NCBI GenBank assembly: GCA_963806635.1
Contig: CAWDZA010000015.1
Coordinates: 372,001-436,000, forward strand
Length of the DNA stretch: 64,000 nt
Source of the DNA: CAVVEQ01 sp963806635
Lineage (GTDB): Bacteria; Chloroflexota; Anaerolineae; Anaerolineales; Anaerolineaceae
Direction: 5' to 3'
Of the stretch, positions 26,567 to 35,893 are shown one piece after another. The position numbers and the translations under genes are program-made. Position 1 is the first letter of the stretch, and the number at the start of each line of letters is the position of its first letter. Below the pieces are notes generated by a model, which saw only the letters and a program-made list of their open reading frames with translations, made no database searches and had not been told where the DNA came from.

Positions 26567-27871
26567 ATGAACGCAGTGGATTTGATCATCAAAAAACGGG
26601 ATGGATTCGAGCTCACCCGGGAGGAGATTGAATTCTTTGTTGCCGGTTTCACCCGTGGCGAGATTCCCGATTACCAGGCGGCTGCCTGGGCGATGGCCGT
26701 GCTTCTGCGTGGAATGACCGACCGGGAAACGACCGACCTGACCCTGGCAATGGCCAATTCCGGGTCCACACTTGATCTTTCCAAAGTTGTGAAGATCGCG
26801 CTGGATAAACATTCAACCGGCGGCGTGGGCGATAAAACCACCCTGGTGGTGGAGCCACTGGTAGCCGCATGCGGTGTGCCTGTGGGGAAAATGTCCGGCA
26901 GGGGATTGGGCTTCAGTGGCGGAACCCTGGACAAACTGGAATCCATTCCTGGTTACCGCACGAATCTCTCGCGGGATGAATTTATCACCCAGCTCAAGGA
27001 GATCGGCCTGGTGCTCACCGGGCAAAGTCCCGACCTGGCGCCTGCCGACGGTAAGTTCTACGCTCTGCGGGATGTGACCGGCACGGTGCAATCCATGCCG
27101 CTCATCGCCTCCTCGGTGATGAGTAAGAAGATCGCCGGCGGAGCGCAGGCGATCGTGCTGGATGTCAAGATTGGCAGCGGGGCTTTCATGAAGACCCTGG
27201 AAGAGGGCCGTTCTCTGGCAAACCTGATGGTCTCCATTGGCAGGCTTTCCGGGCGAAAGGTGGTGGCACTTCTTTCAGATATGAACCAGCCGCTTGGAAG
27301 CGCTGTGGGAAATGCTCTGGAGTTGAAGGAAGCCATTGATACGCTGCACGGGCAGGGACCCGAGGATTTTCGCGCGCACTGCCTGGATGTAGCCGGGGAG
27401 ATGATGCTTTTGGGGGGACGGGTTACCTCCACGGAGGAGGGCGTTGATTTTGCAAAACGCGCACTGGCAGATGGCAGTGCCTGGGAAAAATTCCGGATGC
27501 TGGTTGGCCGGCAGGGCGGGGATGTGAGCTTCATTGATCACGCTGAAAAACTGCCCCAGGCTCCTATTGTGCAGACAGTTAAATGGGAAAAAGCGGGCTA
27601 CGTGCGCTGGTTGGATGCCCGGGTGGTGGGTGAGACATCAGTTCTTATGGGGGCGGGCCGGGTGAAGAAAGAGGATCGGATCGATCATTCGGTGGGAATC
27701 CTGGTACATAAGAAAGTGAGCGATTTGATGCAGCCAGGGGATACTGTGTTCACTTTGCATGCTGCCAGCAAGGATTCTGCCTCGGAGGCCGAAACGCGGC
27801 TCCGGGAGGCGGTCTCCCTGCAGGACACCCCTTGCCAGCCCTTGCCACTTTTCTACGACCGGATAGAATAA
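26567..27871 (+). CDS. pdp: Pyrimidine-nucleoside (thymidine) phosphorylase
   Basis: Phosphorolyses uridine, thymidine or deoxyuridine to base plus (deoxy)ribose-1-phosphate for salvage. The 434-residue protein starts MNAVDLIIKKRDGFELTREE and carries the signature KHSTGGVGDKTTLVVEPLVA and GRGLGFSGGTLDKLESIPGY. The all-alpha N-terminal, alpha/beta and C-terminal domains fit the usual length. The substrate-choice residues were not checked, so thymidine-only activity is possible. The upstream frame from 26534 adds 11 residues with no family match. It follows khpB and is probably co-transcribed. Confidence 0.92.
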   Translation: MNAVDLIIKKRDGFELTREEIEFFVAGFTRGEIPDYQAAAWAMAVLLRGMTDRETTDLTLAMANSGSTLDLSKVVKIALDKHSTGGVGDKTTLVVEPLVAACGVPVGKMSGRGLGFSGGTLDKLESIPGYRTNLSRDEFITQLKEIGLVLTGQSPDLAPADGKFYALRDVTGTVQSMPLIASSVMSKKIAGGAQAIVLDVKIGSGAFMKTLEEGRSLANLMVSIGRLSGRKVVALLSDMNQPLGSAVGNALELKEAIDTLHGQGPEDFRAHCLDVAGEMMLLGGRVTSTEEGVDFAKRALADGSAWEKFRMLVGRQGGDVSFIDHAEKLPQAPIVQTVKWEKAGYVRWLDARVVGETSVLMGAGRVKKEDRIDHSVGILVHKKVSDLMQPGDTVFTLHAASKDSASEAETRLREAVSLQDTPCQPLPLFYDRIE

Positions 27872-27923
27872 TATTGTGTAGGGGTTGACCCTAATCCCTA
27901 AATTTAAACATCGCAGGTACATC

Positions 27924-28742
27924 ATGTTTGATTGGCTCAAACGCAGAAAGAAGACCCCCACACCGCCACCGCAACCGGTTGAGCGGACTGTGCCGGTATA
28001 CAGACCGCCACGCGAAGCGGTGGAAACACCGATCCAGGAATCTGTCAGCGATGCCACCCTGATCGCGCCATCCTATGCTGCGCAGGTTAATCAGCAAGTT
28101 GGAGCACCTGTGATGGAGCCGGTGAATCCGACACGCAAGACTTCGGATGACGCCCGAGATTACCTGGAAAAAGTGCGCCAGAAGGAAGATGCCCTGGCGA
28201 TGCGGTTCGCGGCTGGGACGATCAACCGTAAGCAATTTGAAGAACTTTACGCCAGCTACCAGCATGAAATCCGGATGGTCGAACAATTTATGAGTCAAAA
28301 TCCCGAATCCGAGGATTGGCGAAACCAGGTGACAGATGGCCAGTCCATGATCATCCGCCGGCGTCATCAATCAGAGATGACCGGTTACTCCATATATGAC
28401 CTGCGCTCGGGATTACCCATACAAACCAGGGGCGATTTTGGAGTGGACCCCGCGCTTTTTGTTCCAATGCTTTTCGCTTACCAATCCGCCACCCGGGAGA
28501 TCTTTGGGGGAGAGGTTCGTTTGACCCAGATCGAGGGGGGGAAGTGGCTCTGTTTCATTCCTGGCAAGGTCACTTCCACCATCGCGCTTTTTAATAACGA
28601 ACCAACTCAACAGCAACTCAAGAATCTCGAGCAATCTCAAAAACTCTTCGAAGAGGCAAATGCTCACCAACTCCAGCGGGAAATGATCGATCCGGATGCG
28701 CTTGTTTTGCCGCATGATTATTATTTGAAGGAAAAGTTTTAG
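27924..28742 (+). CDS. Probable roadblock/longin-like partner of the adjacent small GTPase
   Basis: A 272-residue cytoplasmic protein I do not recognise by name. It has a basic start (MFDWLKRRKK), a proline-rich disordered region to about residue 70, a helical stretch (75-125, with GTINRKQFEELYASYQHEI), and a folded C-terminal region (about 140-250). In this last part GYSIYDLRSGLPIQTRGDFG, then FVPMLFAYQSATREIFGGEV and TIALFNNEPTQQQLKNLEQ follow the pattern of roadblock/longin domains: strand, turn, strand, helix, strands, C-terminal helix. Such domains act as GAPs or platforms for small GTPases (MglB for MglA). It ends 7 bases before the GTPase start. The assignment is pattern-based and needs a structure model. 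Confidence 0.5.
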   Translation: MFDWLKRRKKTPTPPPQPVERTVPVYRPPREAVETPIQESVSDATLIAPSYAAQVNQQVGAPVMEPVNPTRKTSDDARDYLEKVRQKEDALAMRFAAGTINRKQFEELYASYQHEIRMVEQFMSQNPESEDWRNQVTDGQSMIIRRRHQSEMTGYSIYDLRSGLPIQTRGDFGVDPALFVPMLFAYQSATREIFGGEVRLTQIEGGKWLCFIPGKVTSTIALFNNEPTQQQLKNLEQSQKLFEEANAHQLQREMIDPDALVLPHDYYLKEKF

Positions 28743-28749
28743 AGGTCAT

Positions 28750-29271
28750 ATGGAAGGTGTCCCGATTTTTAAAGTGATCCTGCTCGGCGATGGGAATGTG
28801 GGCAAGACATCCCTCGCGCGGCGGTATTGCGAGGGAAAATTTGAAGTTTCGCGCATCATGACCATCGGGGTGGATTTTCAGACCAAAGTGGTGAATCTTC
28901 CCGGGCAGCAGGTGAAACTTTCCATCTGGGATGTAGCCGGGCAACCGCGCTTTCAGGCAGTACGCGAGAGTTTTTACCGCGGGAGTGTCTCTGCCGCGTT
29001 GGTTTACGACCTGGGGGAGAAGAATTCGCTGGATAATTTGCCTAGCTGGGTGGAAGAAGTACACAAGTTCGCCCCGGCTGTAAAATTTGTGGTGATCGGC
29101 AACAAGCTGGATTTGGTGCCTCAACCACCAGAGCTGGCCAGGGCCGGGATGGAATTTGCGATGAGCATCGGGGCACCCTTCCTGCTTACCAGTGCTTCTA
29201 CCGGGAATGGGGTTGAAGCAATGTTTGATTACATTGCCCGGCTGGCTTTCGGGATGCCAATTCAGCAATAA
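28750..29271 (+). CDS. Rab/Ras-like small GTPase
   Basis: A 173-residue single-domain GTPase with strongly Rab-like signatures. G1 is GDGNVGKTS (13-21), switch I holds Thr38 in MTIGVDFQTK, G3 is WDVAGQPRF (Asp61, Gln65), G4 is NKLD (118-121) and G5 is TSAS (147-150). Bacterial members of this superfamily include MglA and the Rup groups, which act as polarity or signalling switches. The C-terminus (FGMPIQQ) has no cysteine, so it is not lipid-modified like Rab. AGAGGT precedes the ATG. It is the second gene of a two-gene unit with the protein at 27924-28742 and could equally belong to the same transcript as pdp. Confidence 0.88.
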   Translation: MEGVPIFKVILLGDGNVGKTSLARRYCEGKFEVSRIMTIGVDFQTKVVNLPGQQVKLSIWDVAGQPRFQAVRESFYRGSVSAALVYDLGEKNSLDNLPSWVEEVHKFAPAVKFVVIGNKLDLVPQPPELARAGMEFAMSIGAPFLLTSASTGNGVEAMFDYIARLAFGMPIQQ

Positions 29272-29319
29272 ACACATCACGCAGAATCCGGTTCCCTTAT
29301 CTTTTAACCGGAATTATGG

Positions 29320-29325
29320 GATAAT
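29320..29325 (+). promoter_or_regulatory. -10 element for the ileS T-box transcript
   Basis: GATAAT at 29320-29325 would place the transcript start at about 29332, just ahead of stem I of the T-box leader. I see no good -35 at the right distance. An inverted repeat (tccggtt / aaccgga) lies 5' of it and might end the upstream transcript, though no U-run follows. Confidence 0.4.
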
Positions 29326-29337
29326 CCATTTATAAAA

Positions 29338-29600
29338 CGATGATGGAAACGAGTAGGTTTTGCGCCTCCTGGAGCGAACCCGGGTTGGTGGAAGCCGGGT
29401 GGCAGACCAAAACTGAAAATCCTTCCGGAGTTTCGCGCTGAACTCCCGTATGGGAAAGTAAGCAAGACGGATCAGCCACCGTTACCAGGGCTTTGGAATG
29501 ATCAAATCCTACAAAGCGCCTGCTTGAATGGCAGGAACACGGGTGGTACCGCGGGTGTGAACTCGTCCCGAATCGGGATGAGATTTTATTTTTAATTACA
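29338..29600 (+). promoter_or_regulatory. T-box riboswitch, isoleucine-specific, upstream of ileS
   Basis: This leader RNA senses uncharged tRNA and lets transcription into ileS continue. The T-box sequence GGGTGGTACCGCGG is at 29541-29554. The stem I features are present: GAGTA at about 29352-29356 (AGTA bulge), then GGTTTT pairing with AAAAC near 29409-29413, then GAAA and ATC at 29419-29421. ATC is an isoleucine codon and sits at the specifier position, matching the gene it controls. TGGT in the T-box pairs with an ACCA tRNA end, as expected for tRNA-Ile with A73. The 347-base gap before ileS is otherwise filled by this leader. Confidence 0.88.
29562..29593 (+). terminator. T-box terminator hairpin
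   Basis: CTCGTCCCG (29562-29570) pairs with CGGGATGAG (29574-29582) with one G-U pair and a 3-base loop, followed by ATTTTATTTTT. It competes with the antiterminator that contains the T-box sequence, as in known leaders. Confidence 0.85.
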
Positions 29601-29618
29601 ATGGTGTTGGAGGAAAAA

Positions 29619-32600
29619 ATGTTTAAGCCTGTCTCCCCAAAACTGAATGTGACCTCGCTGGAGGAGGCGATCCTGTATTTCTGGAAGGAAAAGGACATCT
29701 TTCACCGCACCATGAAGGAACGGGAGGGTGGTCCCGAGTATGTTTTTTATGAAGGACCCCCCACAGCGAATGGGAAGCCGGGCTCGCATCACGTGTTGGC
29801 GCGGGCATTCAAGGATCTCTTTCCGCGGTATAAAACCATGCGCGGGTACCACGTCCTGCGCCGCGGCGGTTGGGATACCCACGGGTTGCCGGTGGAGATC
29901 GAGGTGGAAAAGCGCCTCGGGTTTGAAAAGAAGAGTCAAATTGATGAGTATGGTATCGCCAAATTCAATGAACTCTGCCGTCAGTCCGCGTTTTCCAATA
30001 TCCAGGACTGGGAGAAGCTCACCGACAGGATCGCCTTCTGGGTGGATCTCAAAGACGCATACGTCACTTACACGAACGAATATATAGAATCGGTGTGGCA
30101 TATTTTGAAGGATTTCTGGGAGAAGGATCTGCTTTACCAGGGATTCAAGGTGGTACCTTACTGCCCGCGCTGCGGCACACCGCTTTCAGCCCATGAGGTG
30201 TCTTTGGGTTACAAGGATACTGAAGACCCTTCGGTGTTTGTCCGGATGCCGTTGGTTGATGAACCTGGCACATCACTGCTGGTGTGGACTACCACCCCCT
30301 GGACCCTGCCGGCGAATGTGGCTGTAGCTGTTGGAGAGGGGATTGATTACGTGACCGTACAGGTCAACCTGCCTGAAAATGGAACGGAGCGGTTGATCCT
30401 TGCTGAAGCGCTGCTTGGTAAGGTATTTGGGGAGATACCTTTCCAGGTGATCGACCGCTTCAAGGGAAAGCAATTGAAAGGTAGACGCTATCATCCGCTC
30501 TTTACCTTCCTGCCCTTGGAGAAGAAAGCCCATTATGTCCTCCTGGCGGATTTTGTATCTGTGGAGGATGGTTCCGGGTTGGTGCACATGGCGCCTGCCT
30601 ACGGTGAAGATGATATGAGAATGGCTACGGAATACGATTTGCCCATTCTTCAGACCGTCGCCCCGGATGGTGCTTTCATTTCCGAGGTCAAACCATGGGC
30701 GGGTGTTTTCGTAAAGGATGCCGACCCGCTTATCATTCAAGACCTGCATGACCGCGGGCTGCTGTTCAAATCCGAGCTCTACCCGCATAGTTACCCCTTC
30801 TGCTGGAGATGTGATGGTCCGCTGCTTTATTATGCCAGGCAGACCTGGTTTATCCGAACCAGCCGGTATAAGGAACGTCTGGTAGCTTTAAACGAGAAGA
30901 TCAATTGGTACCCTGGTCATATTAAAAACGGGCGGTTTGGTAACTTTTTGGAAAACAATATCGATTGGGCGTTGGGGCGGGAGCGTTACTGGGGCACACC
31001 GCTTCCGGTATGGGAATGTTCCGCCTGCCATGATCAGACCTGCATCGGATCGGTGAAGGAGCTGGAAAAGCATTCCGGTCGAATCCTGACGGACCTCGAC
31101 CTGCATCGGCCGTTTGTGGATGATGTACACCTTCGCTGCGAGAAGTGCGGCGGGAAAATGAACCGCGTACCTGAGTTGATCGACGTGTGGTTTGATTCGG
31201 GTTCCATGCCGGTGGCGCAGTGGCATTACCCGTTTGAGAACCAGGCGGAGTTTGAAACCTACTTCCCTGCGGATTATATCTGCGAAGCCGTGGACCAGAC
31301 CCGCGGCTGGTTCTATTCCCTTCATGCAATAAGTTCGCTGCTAAATAACGAGATCTGTTTTCGAGAACGTGATCTGCCTGGGGCTGATCCTCGATGAAGA
31401 CGGCCAGAAGATGTCGAAATCCAAGGGGAATGTAGTTGATCCCTGGCCGGTGATCAATCAGAACGGCGCGGATGCGATGCGCTGGTATCTTTATACAGCC
31501 TCACCTCCGGGGCAGGAACGACGCTTCTCCAGCAATTTGGTAGGCGAAGTGGTCCGCAATTTCACGATTACCTTGTGGAATATTTATTCCTTGTTTGTGA
31601 CTTATGCAAATTTGGATGGGTGGAACTCGTAACGATGAAAAGAGCCCAAAGTATAGCGATTTGGATCAGTGGTTGCGATTCGGATTACACACTCTTGTGA
31701 GAGATGTCACAGCTGCTTATGAGAGTTATGACGTTTTAGCAGCCACCCGGCCGATGGAGGCATTCGTGGATCAACTCTCGAATTGGTACCTGCGGCGTTC
31801 TAAGCGGCGTTTCTGGAGGAGCGGATCCGACGAAGATAAACAAGCGGCCTACTCTACACTTTATGAAGCACTTATTACTGTCACCAAGCTGCTGGCTCCG
31901 GCTATGCCCTTCCTTTCAGAGGAAATGTATCAAAATTTGGTACTGAAAGCGGACAATATCGCGCCAATCTCAGTCCACCTCGCTTCATGGCCTGAATACG
32001 ATGTAAGCGTGATCGACGAGAAATTGAATCGGGATATGGAAACGGTAATGCGCCTTGCCTCCCTGGGGCATGCCGCGCGCAACAATGCCAATCGCAAGGT
32101 GCGCCAGCCGCTGGCTGAGGCAGCTTTCAGCGCCGGGAGCAAAGAGGAACTGGCTGCTGTGGATAATTTTGCGGAGCTGCTTGAAGACGAACTTAATGTT
32201 AAAAAGGTACGCGCGCTCAGCAGCGCAACAGAAGCGGTTTCCTATTCGCTCAATCCTTACCCCAAGCAGTTGGGTCAGAAATATGGTGGACGCTACCCTG
32301 CCATCCGCCAGGCATTGCTCGCGCTGGATCCGGTGGAGACTGGGAAGACCCTGCTCGGTGGAGAACCGGTTCGGGTAATCGTCGAGGGAGCAACATTGGA
32401 GATCCTTCCGGAGGAAGTTGAAGTGCGGGTGAGCGCAAGAGAAGGCTTGGCCGTAGCTGCGGAAGGAGCGTGGCTGGCAGCCCTGGTTACCGACCTTACC
32501 CCCGAGCTGATCCAGGAAGGACTGGCACGGGAATTTGTGCGCAGGGTCCAGGACTTACGCAAATCTGCAGATTTCGATATCGCCGACCGGATCGATGTGT

Positions 32601-32770
32601 TCTACCAGGCTTCTGAATCGTTACAGCGAGCCATCCAATCGAACCGGGAGTTCATCATGGGTGAAGTTCTGGCGAAAAGTCTGGTTAGCGCTGAGCTGCC
32701 GGTAGGCTGCCCAAAGTCAGAAGATGACTTCGATGGCGAACACGTCCTGCTTGGAATCAAGCGGAATTGA
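29619..32770 (+). CDS. ileS: Isoleucyl-tRNA synthetase, two frameshifts
   Basis: Charges tRNA-Ile and edits valine. The open pieces are 29619 to about 31345, about 31355 to 31620 and about 31610 to 32770, in three frames, roughly 1050 residues in all. The HIGH-equivalent reads PTANGKPGSHHVLAR near residue 51, where relatives of this IleS type have GIHH. The KMSKS loop is DEDGQKMSKSKGNVVDP. Editing domain and C-terminal parts follow in order. Indels lie at about 31338-31356 and 31610-31632. A T-box and an essential function both argue that the gene is whole in the organism. Start 29619 follows GGAGG; the frame from 29601 lacks one. Confidence 0.92.
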
Positions 32771-32811
32771 AATAGAGTTTTTTAGTTGTGAAGAATTTAT
32801 AAGGAAATGAT

Positions 32812-33336
32812 TTGCGAATGAAGAATAGAAATAGTTTCTGGTTGCTCTTCGGAATTGCGATCCCAATAGTCGTATTGGATCAGGTTTCCAAAGCGATCCT
32901 TCTGGCAAATGTCCCCAGCGGCGGAGCCTGGATGCCGCTTACCTGGCTGGCTCCGTATGCCCGGTTCGTCAACTGGTATAACAGCGGCGTGGCCTTCGGT
33001 CTATTCCAGGGGGGCGGGATGCTTTTTGCCATTCTGGCGCTGATTGTCTCCGGCGGGATCATTTATTATTACCCGCGCATCCCGCATGAGGAAAAACTGA
33101 TGCAGGTTGCCTTCGGATTCATGCTGGGCGGGGCGGTGGGGAACTTGATCGACCGGTTTCGATATGGCGGCAATGTGATCGATTTTATTTCGGTGGGTAA
33201 TTTTCCAGTGTTCAATGTGGCGGATTCCGCTGTGACCATTGGTGTTGGCCTGATGCTGTTGGCAACTTTCCTGGAGAGCCGGAAAAAACCCGTTGGGTCA
33301 GACTCCGCTGATCCAGCCAGCGACAAGGTTTCGTGA
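32812..33336 (+). CDS. lspA: Lipoprotein signal peptidase (signal peptidase II)
   Basis: Membrane aspartic protease that cleaves the signal peptide of lipoproteins after Lgt has lipidated the cysteine. The 174-residue protein has four helices and both active-site blocks: NSGVAFGLFQGG and GNLIDRFRYGGNVIDFI, then FNVADSAVTIG; the aspartates of LIDRF and NVADS are catalytic. AAGGAA favours the TTG at 32812 (5 bases) over the ATG at 32818 (11 bases). Its stop overlaps the next start. lgt is encoded further along the same strand (42208). Confidence 0.94.
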   Translation: MRMKNRNSFWLLFGIAIPIVVLDQVSKAILLANVPSGGAWMPLTWLAPYARFVNWYNSGVAFGLFQGGGMLFAILALIVSGGIIYYYPRIPHEEKLMQVAFGFMLGGAVGNLIDRFRYGGNVIDFISVGNFPVFNVADSAVTIGVGLMLLATFLESRKKPVGSDSADPASDKVS

Positions 33337-34250
33337 ATACAAAGGTCCTGGAAGCGGTTGTTCCCGGAGAAGCGCCTGCCAGGCTGGATGTTTTTCTGGC
33401 AGGTCAATTTCCGGAATATTCACGTTCCAGAATTCAGCAGCTCATTCATGCAGGCCTGGTAAGCGTGGATGGTCAACCAGCTGAAAAAAGCGGGCAGACC
33501 ATGATTGCAGGGCAGCAAATACGAATGGAAATCCCCCCCCCTGTAACACCTGTGGTGTCGGGTGAAAAGATCGATCTTCAGGTCATCTTTGAGGATGAAA
33601 ACGTCCTGGTGATTGATAAACCCGCCGGGATGGTGGTGCATCCTTCCTATGGGCATGGGTCGGGCACCCTGGTGAACGCGGTTCTGGGAAGGGAGGGGGA
33701 GCTTCCGCAGATCAATGGCGAGTTCCGCCCTGGAATTGTGCACCGGCTGGATAAGGAAACCTCCGGGTTGATCCTGATCGCGAAAAATGATCGAAGCCTG
33801 CAATTCCTGCAGGACCAATTCAAGAGCCGGCAGGTTGAGAAAATCTACCAAACCCTGGTGGATGGCTGCCCGCCGACACCGTTGGGCAGGGTGGAAGCGC
33901 ATATTGGCCGGGACCCAAAAAACCGAAAAAAGATGGCTGTAACCGATCCGGCATCCGGGCGGGAAGCGATCACCGAATATCGAACACTGGAATCTTTCAA
34001 ACGACACACCTATTTGGAAATCCACCCGCTGACCGGACGAACCCACCAGATCCGCGTGCACATGAAGTTCCTTGGTTGCCCGGTAACGGGGGACACAGTT
34101 TATGGGTACAAAAACCCAACCATCATTCTTCACAGGCACTTTCTGCACGCTGCCAGGTTGAAGATACGTCTTCCCGGTGAGGACGCCCCCCGTGTTTTTT
34201 TCACTCCTCTACCCGTGGAATTGCAGCGAACGCTGGACGAACTTCGGTAG
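33333..34250 (+). CDS. rluD: Ribosomal large-subunit pseudouridine synthase, RluD family
   Basis: A 305-residue enzyme that isomerises uridine to pseudouridine in 23S rRNA. The N-terminal S4 domain (APARLDVFLAGQFPEYSRSR) is followed by the catalytic domain with FRPGIVHRLDKETSGLILIA, where the Asp of HRLDKxTSG is the nucleophile, and GRTHQIRVHMKFLGCPVTGD. It starts with GTG overlapping the lspA stop (GTGA), so the two are translationally coupled. Which position it modifies cannot be read from the sequence alone. Confidence 0.93.
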   Translation: MNTKVLEAVVPGEAPARLDVFLAGQFPEYSRSRIQQLIHAGLVSVDGQPAEKSGQTMIAGQQIRMEIPPPVTPVVSGEKIDLQVIFEDENVLVIDKPAGMVVHPSYGHGSGTLVNAVLGREGELPQINGEFRPGIVHRLDKETSGLILIAKNDRSLQFLQDQFKSRQVEKIYQTLVDGCPPTPLGRVEAHIGRDPKNRKKMAVTDPASGREAITEYRTLESFKRHTYLEIHPLTGRTHQIRVHMKFLGCPVTGDTVYGYKNPTIILHRHFLHAARLKIRLPGEDAPRVFFTPLPVELQRTLDELR

Positions 34251-34303
34251 GCAGTTCTCGAAGAAATCTGGAAATTGGCCTGGAATCTGCACCAATTTCC
34301 CTT

Positions 34304-34312
34304 TGATATAAT
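34304..34312 (+). promoter_or_regulatory. Extended -10 promoter before punA
   Basis: TGATATAAT: a perfect -10 (34307-34312) with the TG extension. A transcript starting near 34319 would have a leader of about 18 bases carrying the GGAGGTGG ribosome-binding site. No -35 is evident, as is often tolerated with an extended -10. Confidence 0.5.
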
Positions 34313-34336
34313 CCTCTTTTGAACATGGAGGTGGAA

Positions 34337-35176
34337 ATGGAAACATTTATCGGGATATCCGAAATAGATCAAGCTGCGGCTGTTGTTCGCGGAAAAACCA
34401 GGCAATCTCCAGTTGCGGGCATTATCCTGGGTTCCGGGTTGGGGGGTCTGGCGGATTCGGTTGAATCACCCGATATCATCTCTTACCAGGAGATCCCCAA
34501 CTGGCCAATTTCCTCCGTGGTAGGGCATAAAGGACGGTTGGTGATCGGCACCCTGGAGGGGAAATGCGTTCTGGTGATGCAAGGAAGGACGCACTATTAC
34601 GAAGGTTACTCTATGGACAGAATCACCTTTCCTATACGGGTGATGCAGCGCCTAGGGATCCGAAACCTCATCGTTACAAACGCCGCCGGAGCAATCAACC
34701 CCGGATTTCAACCTGGAGATGTGATGATGATCACCGATCAGATCAACCTGATCGGCATGGCAGGGCTAAATCCCCTCCGTGGACCCAACCTTGATGAATT
34801 TGGGGAGCGCTTCCCGGATATGAGCAAGCCATATGATGCCGAATTTGCCAATAAAACGCGGCAGGTTGCCAACCAGGCGGGCATCGACCTTAAAGAAGGT
34901 GTTTATATTTGTCTCTCTGGGCCATCCTTCGAATCCCCAGCTGACCTGCGGTTTTTGCGCCTCATCGGCGCGGACGCGGTGGGAATGTCTACCGTTCCGG
35001 AAGTGATCATCGCCAGGCACGGTGGCATGCGCGTGCTGGGGTTTTCCGGCATCAGCAATAAAGCCAACCTGGATGGATCAACTGTTACCACCCACGAGGA
35101 AGTACTGCAAGCCGGCGAAATGATCGTTCCCAAACTCAGTGCGCTGGTCCGCGGAGTATTGAAGGATCTCGATTGA
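34337..35176 (+). CDS. punA: Purine-nucleoside phosphorylase (trimeric, class I)
   Basis: Splits inosine/guanosine to base and ribose-1-phosphate. The 279-residue protein has AGIILGSGLGGLADSVE, the GHKGRLVIGTLEGK phosphate loop, QGRTHYYEGYSMDRITFPIR and TNAAGAINPGFQPGDVMMITDQ, then GPSFESPADLRFLRLIGADAVGMSTVPEVI. All of these identify the trimeric NP-I family. Start 34337 has GGAGGTG 5 bases upstream; an upstream TTG frame (34319) overlaps that site. Together with pdp and the MTA phosphorylase (50981) the window encodes three nucleoside phosphorylases. Confidence 0.94.
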   Translation: METFIGISEIDQAAAVVRGKTRQSPVAGIILGSGLGGLADSVESPDIISYQEIPNWPISSVVGHKGRLVIGTLEGKCVLVMQGRTHYYEGYSMDRITFPIRVMQRLGIRNLIVTNAAGAINPGFQPGDVMMITDQINLIGMAGLNPLRGPNLDEFGERFPDMSKPYDAEFANKTRQVANQAGIDLKEGVYICLSGPSFESPADLRFLRLIGADAVGMSTVPEVIIARHGGMRVLGFSGISNKANLDGSTVTTHEEVLQAGEMIVPKLSALVRGVLKDLD

Positions 35177-35205
35177 TCAAACGATCCGGTTTGTGAATCC
35201 ACGGC

Positions 35206-35886
35206 ATGCAGCTCATCATCAGTTTTTTGGTTAAATTCGAAACCTGGATCTATCTCCTGGCAGCCGCGGCGGCGGTTTATTTTGCTCGGGGTTTGGTAAT
35301 TAATTGGCGGGAACTGCGAACATCCATTTTCGGGTTGGAGCGGGAGAACGCACGCAGGAAATTAAACTCCAGCTTATCAGGGCTTGTCCTGGTCGGGATC
35401 ATTGTCACGGCTGAATTTATTATGGTCTCGATCATCACGATCAAGTACCCTTCTCAAGTCATTTTGGCAACGCCGACTCTGGAGATCCAGGCTAGCGAAA
35501 CTCCCGCAGTGGGGTTGATCCCCGGTCTCGCTGGGACGTCCGCCATCACACCGCAGTTAACAAGTTCTGATAACGGCTGCGTTCCCGGGAAGCTGGAATG
35601 GGTTTTCCCACTGGCGGGGGATACTGTGAGCGGCAAGGTGGAATTGAAGGGGACGGTGAACGTCACAGATTTGGGTTTTTATAAATACGAATTCAAGGCT
35701 GTTGGTGATCCATCCTGGACAACCATTGCAGGGGGTAGCATGGCGGTTACGGAAGGCGCCCTGGGAGGTTTGTGGCAGACCGATAATTTGCTTCCAGGTG
35801 AATACGAACTGCAATTGGTTGCTTTGGATAATCGAAATAATACACTCCCCTCATGCGTTATCCCCATTACGATCAAGGCTCCGTAA
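35206..35886 (+). CDS. Membrane-anchored protein with extracellular Ig-like domain, unknown function
   Basis: A 226-residue protein with two N-terminal membrane helices (about residues 12-30 and 58-80), a serine/threonine-rich linker, and an outer domain from about residue 122. The outer segment (LEWVFPLAGDTVSGKVELKG, then YELQLVALDNRNNTLPSCVI) looks like a single beta-sandwich of the kind found in surface proteins. No catalytic motif is present. It ends 7 bases before the GNAT gene, so the two are likely co-transcribed. Confidence 0.55.
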   Translation: MQLIISFLVKFETWIYLLAAAAAVYFARGLVINWRELRTSIFGLERENARRKLNSSLSGLVLVGIIVTAEFIMVSIITIKYPSQVILATPTLEIQASETPAVGLIPGLAGTSAITPQLTSSDNGCVPGKLEWVFPLAGDTVSGKVELKGTVNVTDLGFYKYEFKAVGDPSWTTIAGGSMAVTEGALGGLWQTDNLLPGEYELQLVALDNRNNTLPSCVIPITIKAP

Positions 35887-35893
35887 CAGCAAT

